From: Phascolarctos cinereus
Taxonomy: Eukaryota; Chordata; Mammalia; Diprotodontia; Phascolarctidae
Direction: 5' to 3'
Assembly (NCBI RefSeq): GCF_002099425.1
Contig: NW_018343972.1
Coordinates: 2,559,001 to 2,623,000, forward strand
DNA length: 64,000 nt
This document shows positions 53,011 through 63,601 of the stretch, piece after piece. Position numbers and translations under genes: made by a program. The number at the start of each line of letters is the position of its first letter. The stretch's first letter is position 1. The notes beneath the pieces are model-generated. The model was given only the letters and a program-made list of their open reading frames with translations. It was not told the DNA's origin and searched no databases.

Positions 53011-54530
53011 AGGCAATGAGTTAAGCTTGACATTGAATAGCAGGAAGGGAGTGGGCTGGAGAGCATTTGGGAAACAGCGCAGTGCTCTCCACAGTGCCAA
53101 AGGGGTCTTTGACATGATCGTCTCCCTCCATTTTTTTTTGGCCCCAATATTCTCTTAGTGATGCTTTGTGACTACAAAATATAGAGTACCATAGTTTACA
53201 AAGAATCAGAATTATGGGAGACACAAATGACAACGAAGAAACATATGCATAATGGGTATAATTGACTGATCCAAATCACTAGGGATGACTTGCATATAGG
53301 GCAGGAGCCTTCAGGATATCATTTAGGGAAAGTGTGATCAGAAAAGGAGATGGACCTGGCAAAAAACAAGGTCAAGAGGCAATTTATGGATAGTTTGAGT
53401 GCTCAATCAGCATCCTTTGAGTGTTAGGCTTCCAGTGTTCAGCTTTATGAGAGGTCATCGGAAGGAATAATGCAAGACAAGAAAGCATGGACAAGTTGGG
53501 TATGACATGGACACTTTGGTGTGAGTACCTATGTTGATGAAATTCTATGACATGTCAGCCCCTCATAAGCCCAGTTTTCTTAGTTCTTTTTGGCTCACTC
53601 CTGGGACTTCATCATAGTAAGGAATTCCTTTCCCCAATGCATTCGTCTTTGATTAGTAGCTCTTTTTGCAACTTGTCCCTTTCTTACTCTTCTCTCACCT
53701 CTTATTGTTTCTCTTCCTACTTAGACTTCTGTATTGGTTGTCTCTGTGGACTTCTGGCATTAACCTCAGGAGGGCATTATTTTAACTATCTCGAATTTCT
53801 TCTGGGACCATATCCTTCCCTATCCTGGACCTGTTTCCCTCTGGACCTATTAGTTGCCAGCAGTCAGTTGCCTAGTTCTATTCTTACCACTCATGTCCAC
53901 TGCCCAGTATGGAGTCCAGCTCTTACTTCTCATTGCTGTAAACTAGATGTCTCAGGATACCTAAGCAGACAGTTGAGTCAGCTACCTAACCCAACCAAGG
54001 GCCTGCCTTCAGGGCTCTTGAACATCCTTCCACTTCCCTTACCCAGGACCACTCCATTGCTCTCAGCAGAGTTACTACATTGAAGCTTTTTGGAGGGCTG
54101 CTGATGAAGTTGGAGTTTCTCACACATATGAATATAGCATGAGTGTCTCTGTGTTTTACTCTGTGTTTTTCTGTTTGAGAACAGTGTGTTTAGCATCCAA
54201 GCTGCACAAATGTTTTTTAAAAGTGAGAGAAACATGGCTGGCTTTGCCAAGCCCCAAAGCACCACACTCAGAAATGTAAACTGTTTGGTAACAGGACAGT
54301 TTCCATGTACCATACACATCGAGGAAGGCCCAACGGCCCAGGAAATAGCTGTATGACTGCAGCTAACTGAGTGTTTCTGTGGTACGTCTCTCACCTCCAT
54401 GTACACAATTAGAGTTATATAAATGAACACGCGTAAGTCAGTTATGTTATGAAATGGGTGAGTGGAAGGATGTTTCTGTGTTGCTGGGTAATTCAATATT
54501 CATTGTTTAGCATCTTTCTTGTTCTCTAGA
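53011..54530. other. Unassigned DNA with a 178-codon chance frame
   Basis: No repeat or gene recognised. A plus frame at 53547-54083 (Leu/Ser-rich, pyrimidine-rich DNA) and a minus frame at 53978-54496 (172 codons) overlap; neither shows domains or an exon context. The first frame's Leu/Ser bias is explained by CT-rich DNA. Confidence 0.4.
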
Positions 54531-54900
54531 CCAGTGTTCTCCAAAGTAGGGGGCTGAGGTCTGCCTCCAAGCAATGTGTGATCACCCAATCAGAGGACAG
54601 GAGGATCGGTTACATCCCACTTTTTCTGTAACAGTCAATTATGCGGCTGGTCTCTGACATCACCAGACCAGCCCTTTTAGCCCAACCTTCTCTTCATTGG
54701 GCAAATTTCCAACTTCCCTCTTCTGAGGAAGGCCCTGCACAGGTACCCAAGGCAGCAGCACATGTGAATTTATCTCTTTGTAAATCTGCATTTTCAAATG
54801 TTGAGGCTTACTTAAGGTGAACTATACCAGTTCACCACCCAGAGTGGCTTTCGCTTTAAATGAGCATTCACTTAAATGGATTCTAGCAGATCTGGAATCC
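54531..54900. other. Possible decayed hAT element
   Basis: CCAGTGTTCTCCAAAGTAGG at 54530-54549 resembles the start of Charlie-type hAT elements (CAGTGGTTCTCAAAG). I cannot find a convincing right end or TSD. Confidence 0.25.
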
Positions 54901-55094
54901 CTTAAATACAGCATTCTGTTCCTTATACCTAAGTTGTAACACTTTCCACCAGGGCTTCCTAGTCAGAAGGCTGGGGGTAGTTTCCAGGACTTTTCTGATT
55001 ACCCTTAGAAGGACTGAGGTGAACCAGCAAATATTGATCACCTTCCACAATTGCCGGGGTATAGCATGTACATACGTAGTTTGCAAGTTATCTC

Positions 55095-55215
55095 CCCCAT
55101 CAGCATGTGAACTTATTAAAGGTAGGGACTGTCTTTTGCCTCACATTGTATTCCCAGTGATTGGAACAGTTCTTGGCACATAGGAAGGACCTAATGAATG
55201 CTTTTGATGGTTTCT
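55095..55215 (+). mobile_element. L2-like LINE tail
   Basis: 'catgtgaacttattaaaggtagggactgtcttttgcctcacattgtattcccagtgattggaacagttcttggcacatag'. Confidence 0.75.
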
Positions 55216-55414
55216 TGTTGATATAGTGGGTGCTTACATTTTTCAAGTTAGTATCATTGTCTGAGTCTACTGGCTGCTGATGCTAATGCAGTCCCAGAAT
55301 CTCATGAAGAAAGCTAAGACAAATCCTGGTGAGCTAGCGGGCTCTAATAGTGGCTCTTAAATCTTACTTTGGAACCTCCTTCCCCAGTTTTCTCATCCCT
55401 TTGTGGTTCCTTCT

Positions 55415-55990
55415 TTTATTTTTGTTATTAATAACAACTTACGTTTATATAGTCCTTCATAGTGCTCACTGTATCTCATGCGATTTTCACAATAATAGCA
55501 CACATTTACATCATGCTTTAAGGGTTTGTAAAATACTTTCCTCACAACAACCTTTTGAAGTAGGAAACCCAAATTTGTTTTTTTTAATCCACATTTTAAA
55601 GTAGAAACTGAGGTTCAATGAAATTAAGTGACTTGTTCAAAGACACAGAGCTAACTAGTGATAGCACCTGACCTAGTACACAGGTCTTTAGCATCATCAT
55701 CATCATCATCAATCATCATAGTTGCTAGCATTTATGTAGCACCTACTATGTGCCAGGCACTATATACTAAGCACTTTACAAAAAAATATCTCATTTGATC
55801 TTCACAATAAACCCTAAGAGGTAGGGTCTATCATTACCCCCATTTTCCAGATGGAGAAGTGGAGACAAACAGTGACTTGTCCAAGATCACACTGCTTATA
55901 AGTGTCTCAGGCTGGATCCAAACTCAGATGTTCATGACTCCAAGTCTGGGAACTTTTCAACTGCTGACTTCACTTGTACCAGGCACGTTG
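55415..55990 (+). mobile_element. Two tandem MIR3/THER-type CORE-SINEs
   Basis: First at about 55415-55685 ('aataacaacttacgtttatatagtccttcatag', 'gtagaaactgaggttcaatgaaattaagtgacttg'); second at 55715-55990 ('gctagcatttatgtagcacctactatgtgccaggcac', 'ctcatttgatcttcacaataaaccctaagagg', 'ccattttccagatggagaag'). An (ATC)n run separates them. Confidence 0.82.
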
Positions 55991-56039
55991 GGAGCCACTT
56001 CCTCTCGGTGACTTTGCAGAAACAGCATTTTTTAAAAAA

Positions 56040-56465
56040 TCCCCTTGAACAAGGTCTCCAAAGTCCCTTGATAGTAAATATGTAGGTTCTTGACTTGTCT
56101 CCAACCAACTCCTTAAGGCGAGGCGGTCTTTCTTACCTGATGATAATCATGGGTGCTCTCATGGCTACATGGCGGGGCCATCTCTACTGGGGTGAAGTGA
56201 ATCTTTTAGTTTCATATTCTTTCCCAGCCCTGCCGTGGGATGAAAGAGCAGGGATAGTCCCCAACAGAAGGCTCCTCTTGTTTATCATCGGTCTGCACCA
56301 GCGCTACAATTCAACCGATAAAAGATGATCATGGTGCCACATGTCTTCATCAAACTTTTTACCCTTTGGAACACAACCATTTATTCTCAGCATCTGTCAT
56401 CCAGAGTGAATTATCCAAAACATTATACTCCGCTCGCTTTATTAAAGGGACAGAATCTCTCTTGT
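56040..56465. other. Low-repeat block with conserved-noncoding character
   Basis: Repeat-free and CpG-bearing: AAGGCGAGGCGG (56114), GATGATAATCATGG, CATGGCGGGGCCATC, 'caaccgataaaagatgatcatgg' (56312), CCGCTCGCTTTATTAAAGGG. GATAA/TTATC words recur. Frames of 77 and 82 codons lie in it with no known motif. Confidence 0.38.
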
Positions 56466-56484
56466 TCCAGGGTTAGGATTCTCA

Positions 56485-57180
56485 ATACATTCAATCGATC
56501 AAACACCTACTACGTGCCAGGCACAGACTATAATATTAATGTTGCCTCTATCAAAGTACTTGGTGGTTTATGAGATCACACATTTAGAGCTGGAAGGAGC
56601 CTTAGAGGAAATTAAGGCACAGAGGGGTTAAAGACTTGTCTAAGACCACACAGCTAGTAAATGTCTGAGGTAAGATTTGAACCCAAGCCTTACTGACTCC
56701 AAGTCTGGTGCCCTATCTAGTGCTTAGCATAGTGACTGGCACATAGTGGGAGCTTAATAAATGGTTTTTTTGACTGACTACCCACTGTACCGTTCTGTTT
56801 CTTCTGTTTTCCTTGTATCAGTACTATTATAGATACCCCAATATTGTTATCAACATTTTACAGATATGGAAACTAAATAGTAATGAGGTAAAAGAATTTT
56901 ACCTTTCCATCTGATTTACAGAAATCTCCTTTATGTGTTGTTGTCCTCTGTTAGAAGATGAGGTTCTGGAGAACAGGACTGTAGTGCTTTTCTATTTATA
57001 TCCAGACTGCTTAATACAGAGTTTTATATGTAGTAGGTGCTTAATAAATGCTTTTTGTTCATTCATTCAAGGCCCCATAGCTAGTAAATGTTGGAAATGG
57101 GGCTTGAACCTAGGCCACCTAACACTAAGTCTTTCCATGACGTCGTGCTTTCCCTACAGCTTAAGAATAGGGTCCACTGT
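56485..57180 (+). mobile_element. Cluster of L2 tails and CORE-SINE fragments
   Basis: 56490-56560 antisense L2 terminus ('atcaaacacctactacgtgccaggcac'); 56570-56715 CORE-SINE ('agagctggaaggagccttagagg', 'acagctagtaaatgtctgagg'); 56715-56780 L2 tail ('gtgcttagcatagtgactggcacatagtgggagcttaataaat'); 56955-57070 L2 tail ('tatgtagtaggtgcttaataaatgc'); 57075-57150 CORE-SINE piece. Confidence 0.7.
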
Positions 57181-57233
57181 TGTCCAATTTCACAGATATC
57201 TAAGTCTTCCTCTTTGGCTAGTTATGAGGTTGG

Positions 57234-57292
57234 GAGGTGGTGGTAGTGGTGGTGGTGGTGGTGGTGGTGGTGGTGGTGGTGGTGGTGGTGGA
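57234..57292 (+). repeat. (GGT)n triplet repeat
   Basis: About 17 GGT units with few interruptions; G-rich strand may form quadruplexes. The poly-Gly frame is not a protein. Confidence 0.97.
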
Positions 57293-57399
57293 ATGAAGCA
57301 TGATGGCACCATCTCCCTCAGCTCTTTGGCTGAAATAGGCCCTATGTGCAAGGCACTATTCCAAACTCATTGCTCCAGGCTTCCAGACTAACTCAGCTT

Positions 57400-57650
57400 A
57401 ACAATGGCTAATAACAGCTAATGCATATAGTGCTTTAATATTTTCAAAGTCCTTTATAAATATTGCTTCATTTTATCCTCACATTAACCCTATTATTATC
57501 CTTATTTTACATATGAGGGAACTGAGGTAGACAGAAGTAAAGTGACTTGCCTGTGCTCACACACAGGCAAGTGTATGTGAATTTGAACTCTGGTCTTAAT
57601 GACTTCAGATCTAGCATGCTTTCCACTGTGCCTCCTGGCTGCTCTTAGAT
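57400..57650 (+). mobile_element. MIR3/THER-type CORE-SINE
   Basis: 'aatgcatatagtgctttaatattttcaaagtcctttataaatattgcttcattttatcctcacattaaccc', 'tacatatgagggaactgaggtag', 'ttccactgtgcctcctggctgc'. Confidence 0.85.
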
Positions 57651-57694
57651 TAGAATCTGCCTAGATTCATTTGAAAAAAAAATCTTTTCTTTTT

Positions 57695-58195
57695 TTCACT
57701 TTCTTGGATCTTTCCCTACCTTCATTAAAGACCTTCCATATCTGGCTGGCCCCATGCTGACTTTCTACCCTTATTTCATATGCCTCCCTTTCAGACACCC
57801 TACACTCCAGCTGGGCTGCGCTTTTTATTTTTCTGTGATAACATCCTGTGTTCTCCAGCCCCCATACCTTTACTTATACAGTTCCCTATGCCTGGAATGA
57901 CCCCTAGCCCTTCACCTGAATTACTCATTATTTAAAGTCCAACTCAAATGCCAACTCATTCAGGAAGGCTTCTCCAATTCCATCCTCTCCCCTCCAGTAA
58001 CTAACCAACCTGCTTTGGATCTCACGTGGTATTTTGTTTTTTACAACTTTCTAACACACCTATTATATTTTAACGTGGATTATACTTATCTCTGAGTTCC
58101 TTATTCTTCTCTGAGTCTTCTAAGCTCCATGAGGGCAGGGTTCCTGTTTTCTCCAAACTGTGTATCCCAGTTCTGAGTATAAGGCTCCTCCCAGC
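57695..58195 (+). mobile_element. L2-like LINE 3' end, about 500 bp
   Basis: 'ccctatgcctggaatgacccctagcccttcacctgaatta', 'tccaactcaaatgccaactcattcaggaaggcttctccaattcc', 'ctaagctccatgagggcagggttcctg', 'gtatcccagttctgagtataagg', the L2 3' order. Confidence 0.85.
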
Positions 58196-58199
58196 CTAG

Positions 58200-58735
58200 A
58201 TACTCAAGTAGAATTGAGTTAATTTCATTTTGGTCACACCTGGTGCCTTGGAGCTAAATCAGCATTAGCCGGCTTGTCTGCTCCTCTATTGTTCTGTTTC
58301 CTGTCACTCAGCTTCTAGCTCATCACAACATTAGCATTTACAAGGTTTTCTGCTGGCGTTTAACATACATTAGATAGCTTTTGTCCACAGGAACAAGTAC
58401 ATTTATTATATGCACATATTTGGAGATGAGGGTTATTCATCAAGGTTGGAACAAGGCTCTATCAGAGGCAGATTAGCCTTTAGAGTACTCTCTGTTGTAG
58501 ACAGATCTCCCCTGTCCAAAATAGGAAGGCCATAGTCCCTCTCTGACACTTGTTTATTAGGGTGGCTAATTAATGCTTCATTAGCTATCATCTCTCCAAG
58601 TAGAGACCAGGGATAAGATTAATAAATGAAGCAGCCGTGTAAATACGATTACAAGCATTTACATGGTTTTCCTCTGCTTGGTTATTGTCTGTCTCTTCCT
58701 TTTTTGTTCAGCAAAGGGGAAATGATATTGGCCCA
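58200..58735. other. Low-repeat block with strong conserved-noncoding character and a duplicated 18-mer
   Basis: Over 500 bp without repeats. Dense homeodomain and Forkhead-like words: GAATTGAGTTAATTTCATTT, CTTGTTTATTAGGGTGGC (58549), GGCTAATTAATGCTTCATTA (58564-58583), AAGATTAATAAATGAAGC (58613). AGCATTTACAAGGTTTTC (58333-58350) recurs as AGCATTTACATGGTTTTC (58654-58671). No coding potential. Regulatory role is inference. Confidence 0.5.
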
Positions 58736-58759
58736 GAGTGTGCTGGGAGGGAACTCCAG

Positions 58760-58985
58760 GAATGAATGAAAAAGCGTTTATTAAGTGCTGACTATGTGCA
58801 AGGGATTATGCTGGAGATAGAAATACAGTAAACGATTGATCTGTGCCCTCCAGGAGCTTACATTCCAATAGAAAATGATAACACATTATAGGACAGTAGT
58901 GGTGAGGGAGGAATATTTTGGACAGGAAAGTCAGAGAGGATGGTTACTGGAGTAATGGAGAGATTGATTGATGTGTCCTTTTAGG
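58760..58985 (-). mobile_element. L2-like LINE 3' end, antisense
   Basis: 'aaaaagcgtttattaagtgctgactatgtgcaagggattatgctgg', 'ctgtgccctccaggagcttacattccaatag'. Confidence 0.82.
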
Positions 58986-59071
58986 GAATGGTAGTGTTGA
59001 TTTTATTTTATTTTTTCAGAGCTAGAGTTGGAAAGGGGCAGGGTACATGGATATGCTTGGAGTGAGAATTG

Positions 59072-59223
59072 TGGGTTTTTTTTTTTTTGGCTAGGCAATG
59101 GGGTTAAGTGACTTGCCCAGAGTCACACAGCTAGGAAATACTACAGATCTGAGGCTGGATTTAAACTCAGGTCCTCCTGACTCCAAGGCCGGTACTCTAT
59201 CCACTGCACCACCTAGCCACCCC
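59072..59223 (-). mobile_element. WSINE1-like SINE
   Basis: Reverse copy: T12 run, 'ggctaggcaatggggttaagtgacttgcccagagtcac', 'atccactgcaccacctagccaccc'. Confidence 0.92.
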
Positions 59224-59399
59224 TGGTGTGGGGATTTTGGGGAAGGAGGGGCTTCTTGGCCAAGATAAAGAACCCTGATGAAATGGGGAAGGCTTAGTGA
59301 GTTAGAAAATCTTCAAATCACTTAAATGTATGGAAAAAAAATGTTAACTACCCTCAAAATCTTAAAACATCAGAAATATCATGTACCCATATACCGGTG

Positions 59400-59562
59400 T
59401 TTGCAATATCATATAATAGAAAGTACCTTGGGTTTATCATTAAATGATCTGGGTTCAAGTCTCAGAACTGCCACTTAGCTAAGTAACAGTGGGCAAGTCA
59501 TTTAAACTCTATGGGCTTCAGTTTTCTTATCTATAAAATGAACAAATTGGCCCAGATGATCA
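59400..59562 (+). mobile_element. MIR SINE
   Basis: 'ataatagaaagtaccttgggtttatcattaaatgatctgggttcaagtctcagaactgccac', 'cagttttcttatctataaaatgaac'. Confidence 0.8.
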
Positions 59563-59564
59563 TT

Positions 59565-59970
59565 GGATCATAGATTTGGAGTTGGAAAATTCCTTGGAGG
59601 CAGAGATATACTGGAGTCGGCTCATATAGGCTCTGGAGAATTTATTGTTAAATTTTCAGTAGGAATATTTTCACCTTGGAAATTAATAAATACTGCATGT
59701 ATTCATTTATTATTACCTGGACTTAAGAAAGTGTTGGAAGAAAATATTAATAACAGATTAAACTGAAAAAAACATGTTGTATGTACATTTTTTTTTCTCC
59801 ACAAGGATTGATTGTTAAAGATTTACCAGCATCCCCCTGCTTAGAGGTCATCTAGTCCAACTTTTTCTCTTTGGCTAATTGGCACTGACTTACAGGCAAA
59901 GTCCACAGAGTTTGAATGACTTGCCTATGGTCACACAGGTAGTTAGTGGCAGAGATCCCTGAGATTCCCT
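59565..59970 (+). mobile_element. CORE-SINE split by hAT element
   Basis: Left 59565-59600 ('atcatagatttggagttggaaaattccttggagg') and right 59840-59970 ('cttagaggtcatctagtccaac', 'gaatgacttgcctatggtcacacaggtagttagtgg') join cleanly when the hAT copy and one TSD are removed. Confidence 0.85.
59601..59839 (-). mobile_element. hAT non-autonomous element, family A
   Basis: 239 bp in reverse orientation to the other two: CAGAGATATACTGGAGTCGG ... ATTTACCAGCATCCCCCTG. TSD CTTGGAGG (59593-59600) / CTTAGAGG (59840-59847). The shared segment 'gttaaattttcag' is the complement of 'ctgaaaatttaac' in the 48.6-kb copy. Confidence 0.85.
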
Positions 59971-60079
59971 TTACCTTGAATACTCTTGCATTCTACGGAC
60001 CTTAAATTCCATGATTTGGAACAGGAAGAGCACTATATTCTGTACAAGTCACATTCTAGGTTCTATGTTCCAAGTAAAA

Positions 60080-60370
60080 GGAGAGACTGGGTCATTTTTT
60101 CTTCGTCCCAGGACTTTGCATGTAATAGGTACCTAATGTATGTTTGTTGAATTGAGTTGAACTGGGTTTCAGGAGAATGAACTCTACTTCTGCCACAAAT
60201 TTACCACGTGACTTTGGGTAGTCCAGTCACTTAATTTCTTTGGACCTCAGCTTCTTCATCTGTAAAATGGGGATGATAATACCTTATTCTTATGATCTAG
60301 GGGGCTAGATCAGATGTTCTCTTATGGTTCCTTCTAGTCTTAAGGTTATAATCTTATGGTTTTTGTCCAG
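60080..60370 (+). mobile_element. L2 tail and MIR SINE
   Basis: 60085-60160 'ctttgcatgtaataggtacctaatgtatgtttgttgaattga'; 60165-60365 MIR ('gaatgaactctacttctgccac', 'cctcagcttcttcatctgtaaaatggggatgataat'). Confidence 0.78.
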
Positions 60371-60529
60371 ACTACTGCAAAAGCTTTCTTATTGCCTGCA
60401 AGGTTCCCACATACTAGCTTCATTGTCATTCCAGGTAGCCAATGGAGAGGTTATACTTTCCCATAAGGGGGGAAAGGGCTAGCTTATTACTTTCTTGTAA
60501 GTGTGTGGTAGGACATGGAGGGGCATTGC

Positions 60530-60665
60530 AGAACTGGTTCAAGTCTTGGTTTTGCCATTGACTAGGGCAAGTCACCGTGTGCCTGGGCCTCACAGTTTCC
60601 CAAAAGGAGAAAATTGGACTTGATGGTTTCTATGGTCTTATTTCAGACACGGTACTGATTCTGTG
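60530..60665 (+). mobile_element. MIR fragment
   Basis: 'actggttcaagtcttggttttgccattgactagggcaagtcaccgtgtgcctgggcctcac'. Confidence 0.75.
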
Positions 60666-60769
60666 ACTTCCCTATGCTTCCTCAGCTTTGCTTGAGGACT
60701 TGGTATTCACACCAGGGGAAAAACAGAAAACTATAACCTCCTAATAAGAGACAGGGTGAGGAACAAGTA

Positions 60770-60862
60770 GAATATGTATATATACATATATGTATATATA
60801 TGTATGCATGTGTATGCATGTATATAAGTATATATGTGTGTGTGTGTATATATATATAAAGC
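60770..60862 (+). repeat. (TATG/TGTA)n microsatellite
   Basis: Imperfect TATATG, TATGCATG and GTGTGTA units over about 92 bp. Confidence 0.95.
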
Positions 60863-60911
60863 ATCTAGCATGTATATGTTTGTGTTGTTATGTTGAGTTC
60901 TGAGCAACACT

Positions 60912-61140
60912 TTAGGAGAGGCAGCATGATTCAGGGTCAAGAACACTGGATTTGGAAAGCGAGGATTTGGAGTCAAAGGGAACAAGGTTCAAATCTCAAC
61001 TTTGCTACTTAAGGCAAGTCAACCAGCATTTAATACCAAGGTGATCTTGGACAAATCACTAAATGTTCTGAGCTTGTTTCTTCTTCAATAAAATGAGACT
61101 AGATGCCTTCTGAGCTCCTTTCCAGCTATAAATCTATAAC
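60912..61140 (+). mobile_element. MIR SINE
   Basis: 'gaggcagcatgattcagggtcaagaacactggatttgg', 'agtcaaagggaacaaggttcaaatctcaactttgctactta', 'cttctgagctcctttccagctataaatctataa'. Confidence 0.85.
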
Positions 61141-61144
61141 CCCA

Positions 61145-61655
61145 TGATGTATGATCTTAAGCTGGAGGACATGCAGAGGAAGGCAACCAGGATGGTGAAA
61201 AGCCTTGAACTCATGCCAGCTAGAAATAATAACCAGCATTTATATAGAATTGTAAGGTTTTGCAAAACATTTTACATGTGTTATGAAGAAACTGAGGATG
61301 TTTAGCCTTGGAATGAGAAGAATTGGGGGGAACATGAAACAAACCTTTTAAATGTTTGAAGGCCTATAATAAAAAAAAAGATTAGTCTAGTTCTGTTTGG
61401 ACCTAGAAGGCAGAGTTAGGAATAAGGAGCAGAAGTTACAGAAGCAGATTTCAGCTGGATGGAAAGGAAAAACTTCCTAACAATTAGAACACCCCCAAAA
61501 GCAAATGGGTAAGTTCTTCCTCATTAAAGGTCTTGGAGCAAAGGCTGGATGGCCTTGTGTCAGGTATGTGGTAGAAAGGTGTGGTAGAGGACTCTGGTGT
61601 GTAGTGGAACCAGATGGTCTCTTCTTGGAACTTGGAATCCTGTAATTCTATATAG
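61145..61655 (+). mobile_element. CR1/L3 LINE 3' end with an inserted CORE-SINE piece
   Basis: 'gaggaaggcaaccaggatggtgaa', 'aggatgtttagccttggaatgagaag', 'ggggggaacatgaaaca', 'gtctagttctgtttggacctagaaggcag', 'gaaaaacttcctaacaattaga', 'aaggtcttggagcaaaggctggatgg', ending 'ggaatcctgtaattct', the CR1 order. A MIR3-like piece (about 61208-61285, 'ccagcatttatatagaattgtaaggttttgcaaaac') sits inside. Confidence 0.82.
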
Positions 61656-61659
61656 ACCT

Positions 61660-61910
61660 AGTTCCTTTGTTAATGTTAATGATAACAACTCACATTTTTA
61701 CAGTGCTTAATGACTTACTTTGTATACCTCATTTGATCTTCCCAATAATGCCATGCAGTAGTTAGCAGAAACATCATTATTCCCATTTTACAAGTGAGAA
61801 AACTAAGGTCCCCAAGGTCACACAACTAATAAATAGGTTCTGTGGAAACTTTCACAGCAGCTCAAAGAGCCTGGGTTCAAACCGTGGCATTTTCACTCGC
61901 AAGTGGAGAC
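61660..61910 (+). mobile_element. MIR3/THER-type CORE-SINE
   Basis: 'ataacaactcacatttttacagtgcttaatgacttactttgtatacctcatttgatcttcccaataatgcc', 'ccattttacaagtgagaaaactaagg'. Confidence 0.82.
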
Positions 61911-62339
61911 TGTATTTTGACTTTTCCCACTGTATTTTAGAAGAAGAAACCTGGGGGTCTTGCATGCTAGGGTTTATACTTCTACAGTTTGAAAATGATG
62001 GAAATTGCCAACTGATTTACCCCATCTTTCTCTCTTCCAATAAAAGCAAAGCAAATAAGAATTTACTGAAAGCATTGTCCTACAAGTAGGGACAAATGAC
62101 CAACCTAAGGCTATTTGCAAAACTATATGTCTGTACTCTGGGGTATAGCAGTGATATGAAATCAAAACACTTCATTTACCAGGGAAATGTGCAGATGGTG
62201 GGGAACTGCAAGGTTTTAAGCCAAATATATATATATTTCTTAATAGAGTAATTGTGAGGTGACCTTTTGTTGCCCAGAGGAAACCCTTTACACCAGCTCT
62301 GGGGACATTCATATACCAAGATGGAGGAGCAGGGACTTT

Positions 62340-62690
62340 GGGTGTTTGAAATTCAGAGCTAGAAGGGATCTTAGCGATCCTTTAATCCAGTCCCTTCATT
62401 CTACAGTAAGAACAAGCCCTGATGTCGAGAACCTGAGGTACAGTGTCTTAGGGTAACGTGGCTAGAAATACTGAACTTTCAGAAAGATCTGGGTTTGAAT
62501 CCTGCCTCAAATGTCTGTTAGCTATATTTAATGGCTTTGAACCTGAGTTTCCTCATCTGTAAAATGGGGTTAATATTAGCATCTACCTCATGGAGTTGTT
62601 GTGATGATCCAATGGGAATGTGTGTAAATAACTTTGTAAACCTTGAAGTTTATGTAAATATCAGCTATTATTAGTCAATGGCACAGCTGG
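62340..62690 (+). mobile_element. CORE-SINE piece followed by MIR SINE
   Basis: 62345-62440 'attcagagctagaagggatcttagcgatcctttaatccag'; 62465-62685 MIR ('gatctgggtttgaatcctgcctc', 'cctgagtttcctcatctgtaaaatggggttaatattagcatctacctcatggagttgttgtgatgatc', 'aactttgtaaaccttgaa'). Confidence 0.85.
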
Positions 62691-62813
62691 AATGAAAGCC
62701 TAGGTCTCTGATTTGGCTTTTACTTTTTTTCCTTTTTCCTAGTACTTATTTTAATTCCCTGTTCTTCTTTTCTTCCTTACTCCATCCTCTCCCCAAAGCC
62801 ACATATGTACACG

Positions 62814-62874
<61 letters not shown>

Positions 62875-62888
62875 ACACACACACACAC
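62814..62888 (+). repeat. (CA)n microsatellite
   Basis: GCGCGCACAC start then about 70 bp CA with one TA step. Confidence 0.98.
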
Positions 62889-63534
62889 TTTGGTATCAGT
62901 AAGGGGCAGAGGGCAGTGATAATACATTCTGTCTCTGCAGTGGCTTAGTTATGTAGTTCCAGACACAGCTTAGGCCAAGACACTGAGAAGTTTCCTTCTG
63001 GGCCACCCAGTGTACCTTTGAGAGTTGTGCATGAGCCCGGGGCTTAGAGGCCTCCCTCCCTGCCTAGCTAGCACATGCTAACAGCTTGTACTCCCTCATG
63101 CATTTTCTGGTTAGCACAACTATTAACTCCTGGATGCCATCAATCTGTGCCCACATACAACTTTACTACAGACTTCCAGCAACCCTGCCACCTGCCTGCC
63201 CTTCCTGATCCGGCACCCCACTCTGTTAGCAGTGACACCCTTTCCTTTCCCCCTCCTCACTATGTCTGACACTAACTCACTCAGAAACTTGCCTCTGGGG
63301 CTGGAATTTTGTCGTTGCTATGGAAGTGGGAACCAGTTCAGCCTTCCAAACTCACAAAGTGTCCAAAAACACACACAGCGTCTTGAGCTGACATGCCACT
63401 GACAACCTGTGATGACGGGGATGTACGTTTGAGTGTCATCTTGACAAGGAGCAGGAGACTCTATCTGCTGGCCCATCAGCCTGGCCATCTGTCTCTTGAG
63501 ATTATCTGCACTTGACTGGCGAGGATCTGATGCT

Positions 63535-63540
<6 letters not shown>
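62889..63540. other. Unassigned DNA
   Basis: No gene or repeat recognised; GC content is higher than in most of the window. Confidence 0.4.
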
Positions 63541-63586
<46 letters not shown>

Positions 63587-63601
63587 GTCTCTCTCTGTCT
63601 C
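63541..63601 (+). repeat. (TC)n/(TCTG)n microsatellite
   Basis: About 60 bp of TC with TG interruptions at the right. Confidence 0.97.

Noticed and set aside
53547-54083. 178-codon plus frame, the longest outside the L1
   Set aside because: CT-rich DNA lowers stop frequency and gives Leu/Ser bias; no domain, no exon borders, and a 172-codon frame runs on the other strand at 53978-54496.
54531-54900. hAT-like left end
   Set aside because: Without a matching right end and 8-bp duplication I cannot call an element; listed only as a possibility.
56933-57391. 152-codon frame with a poly-Gly tract
   Set aside because: Crosses an L2 tail and a (GGT)n repeat.
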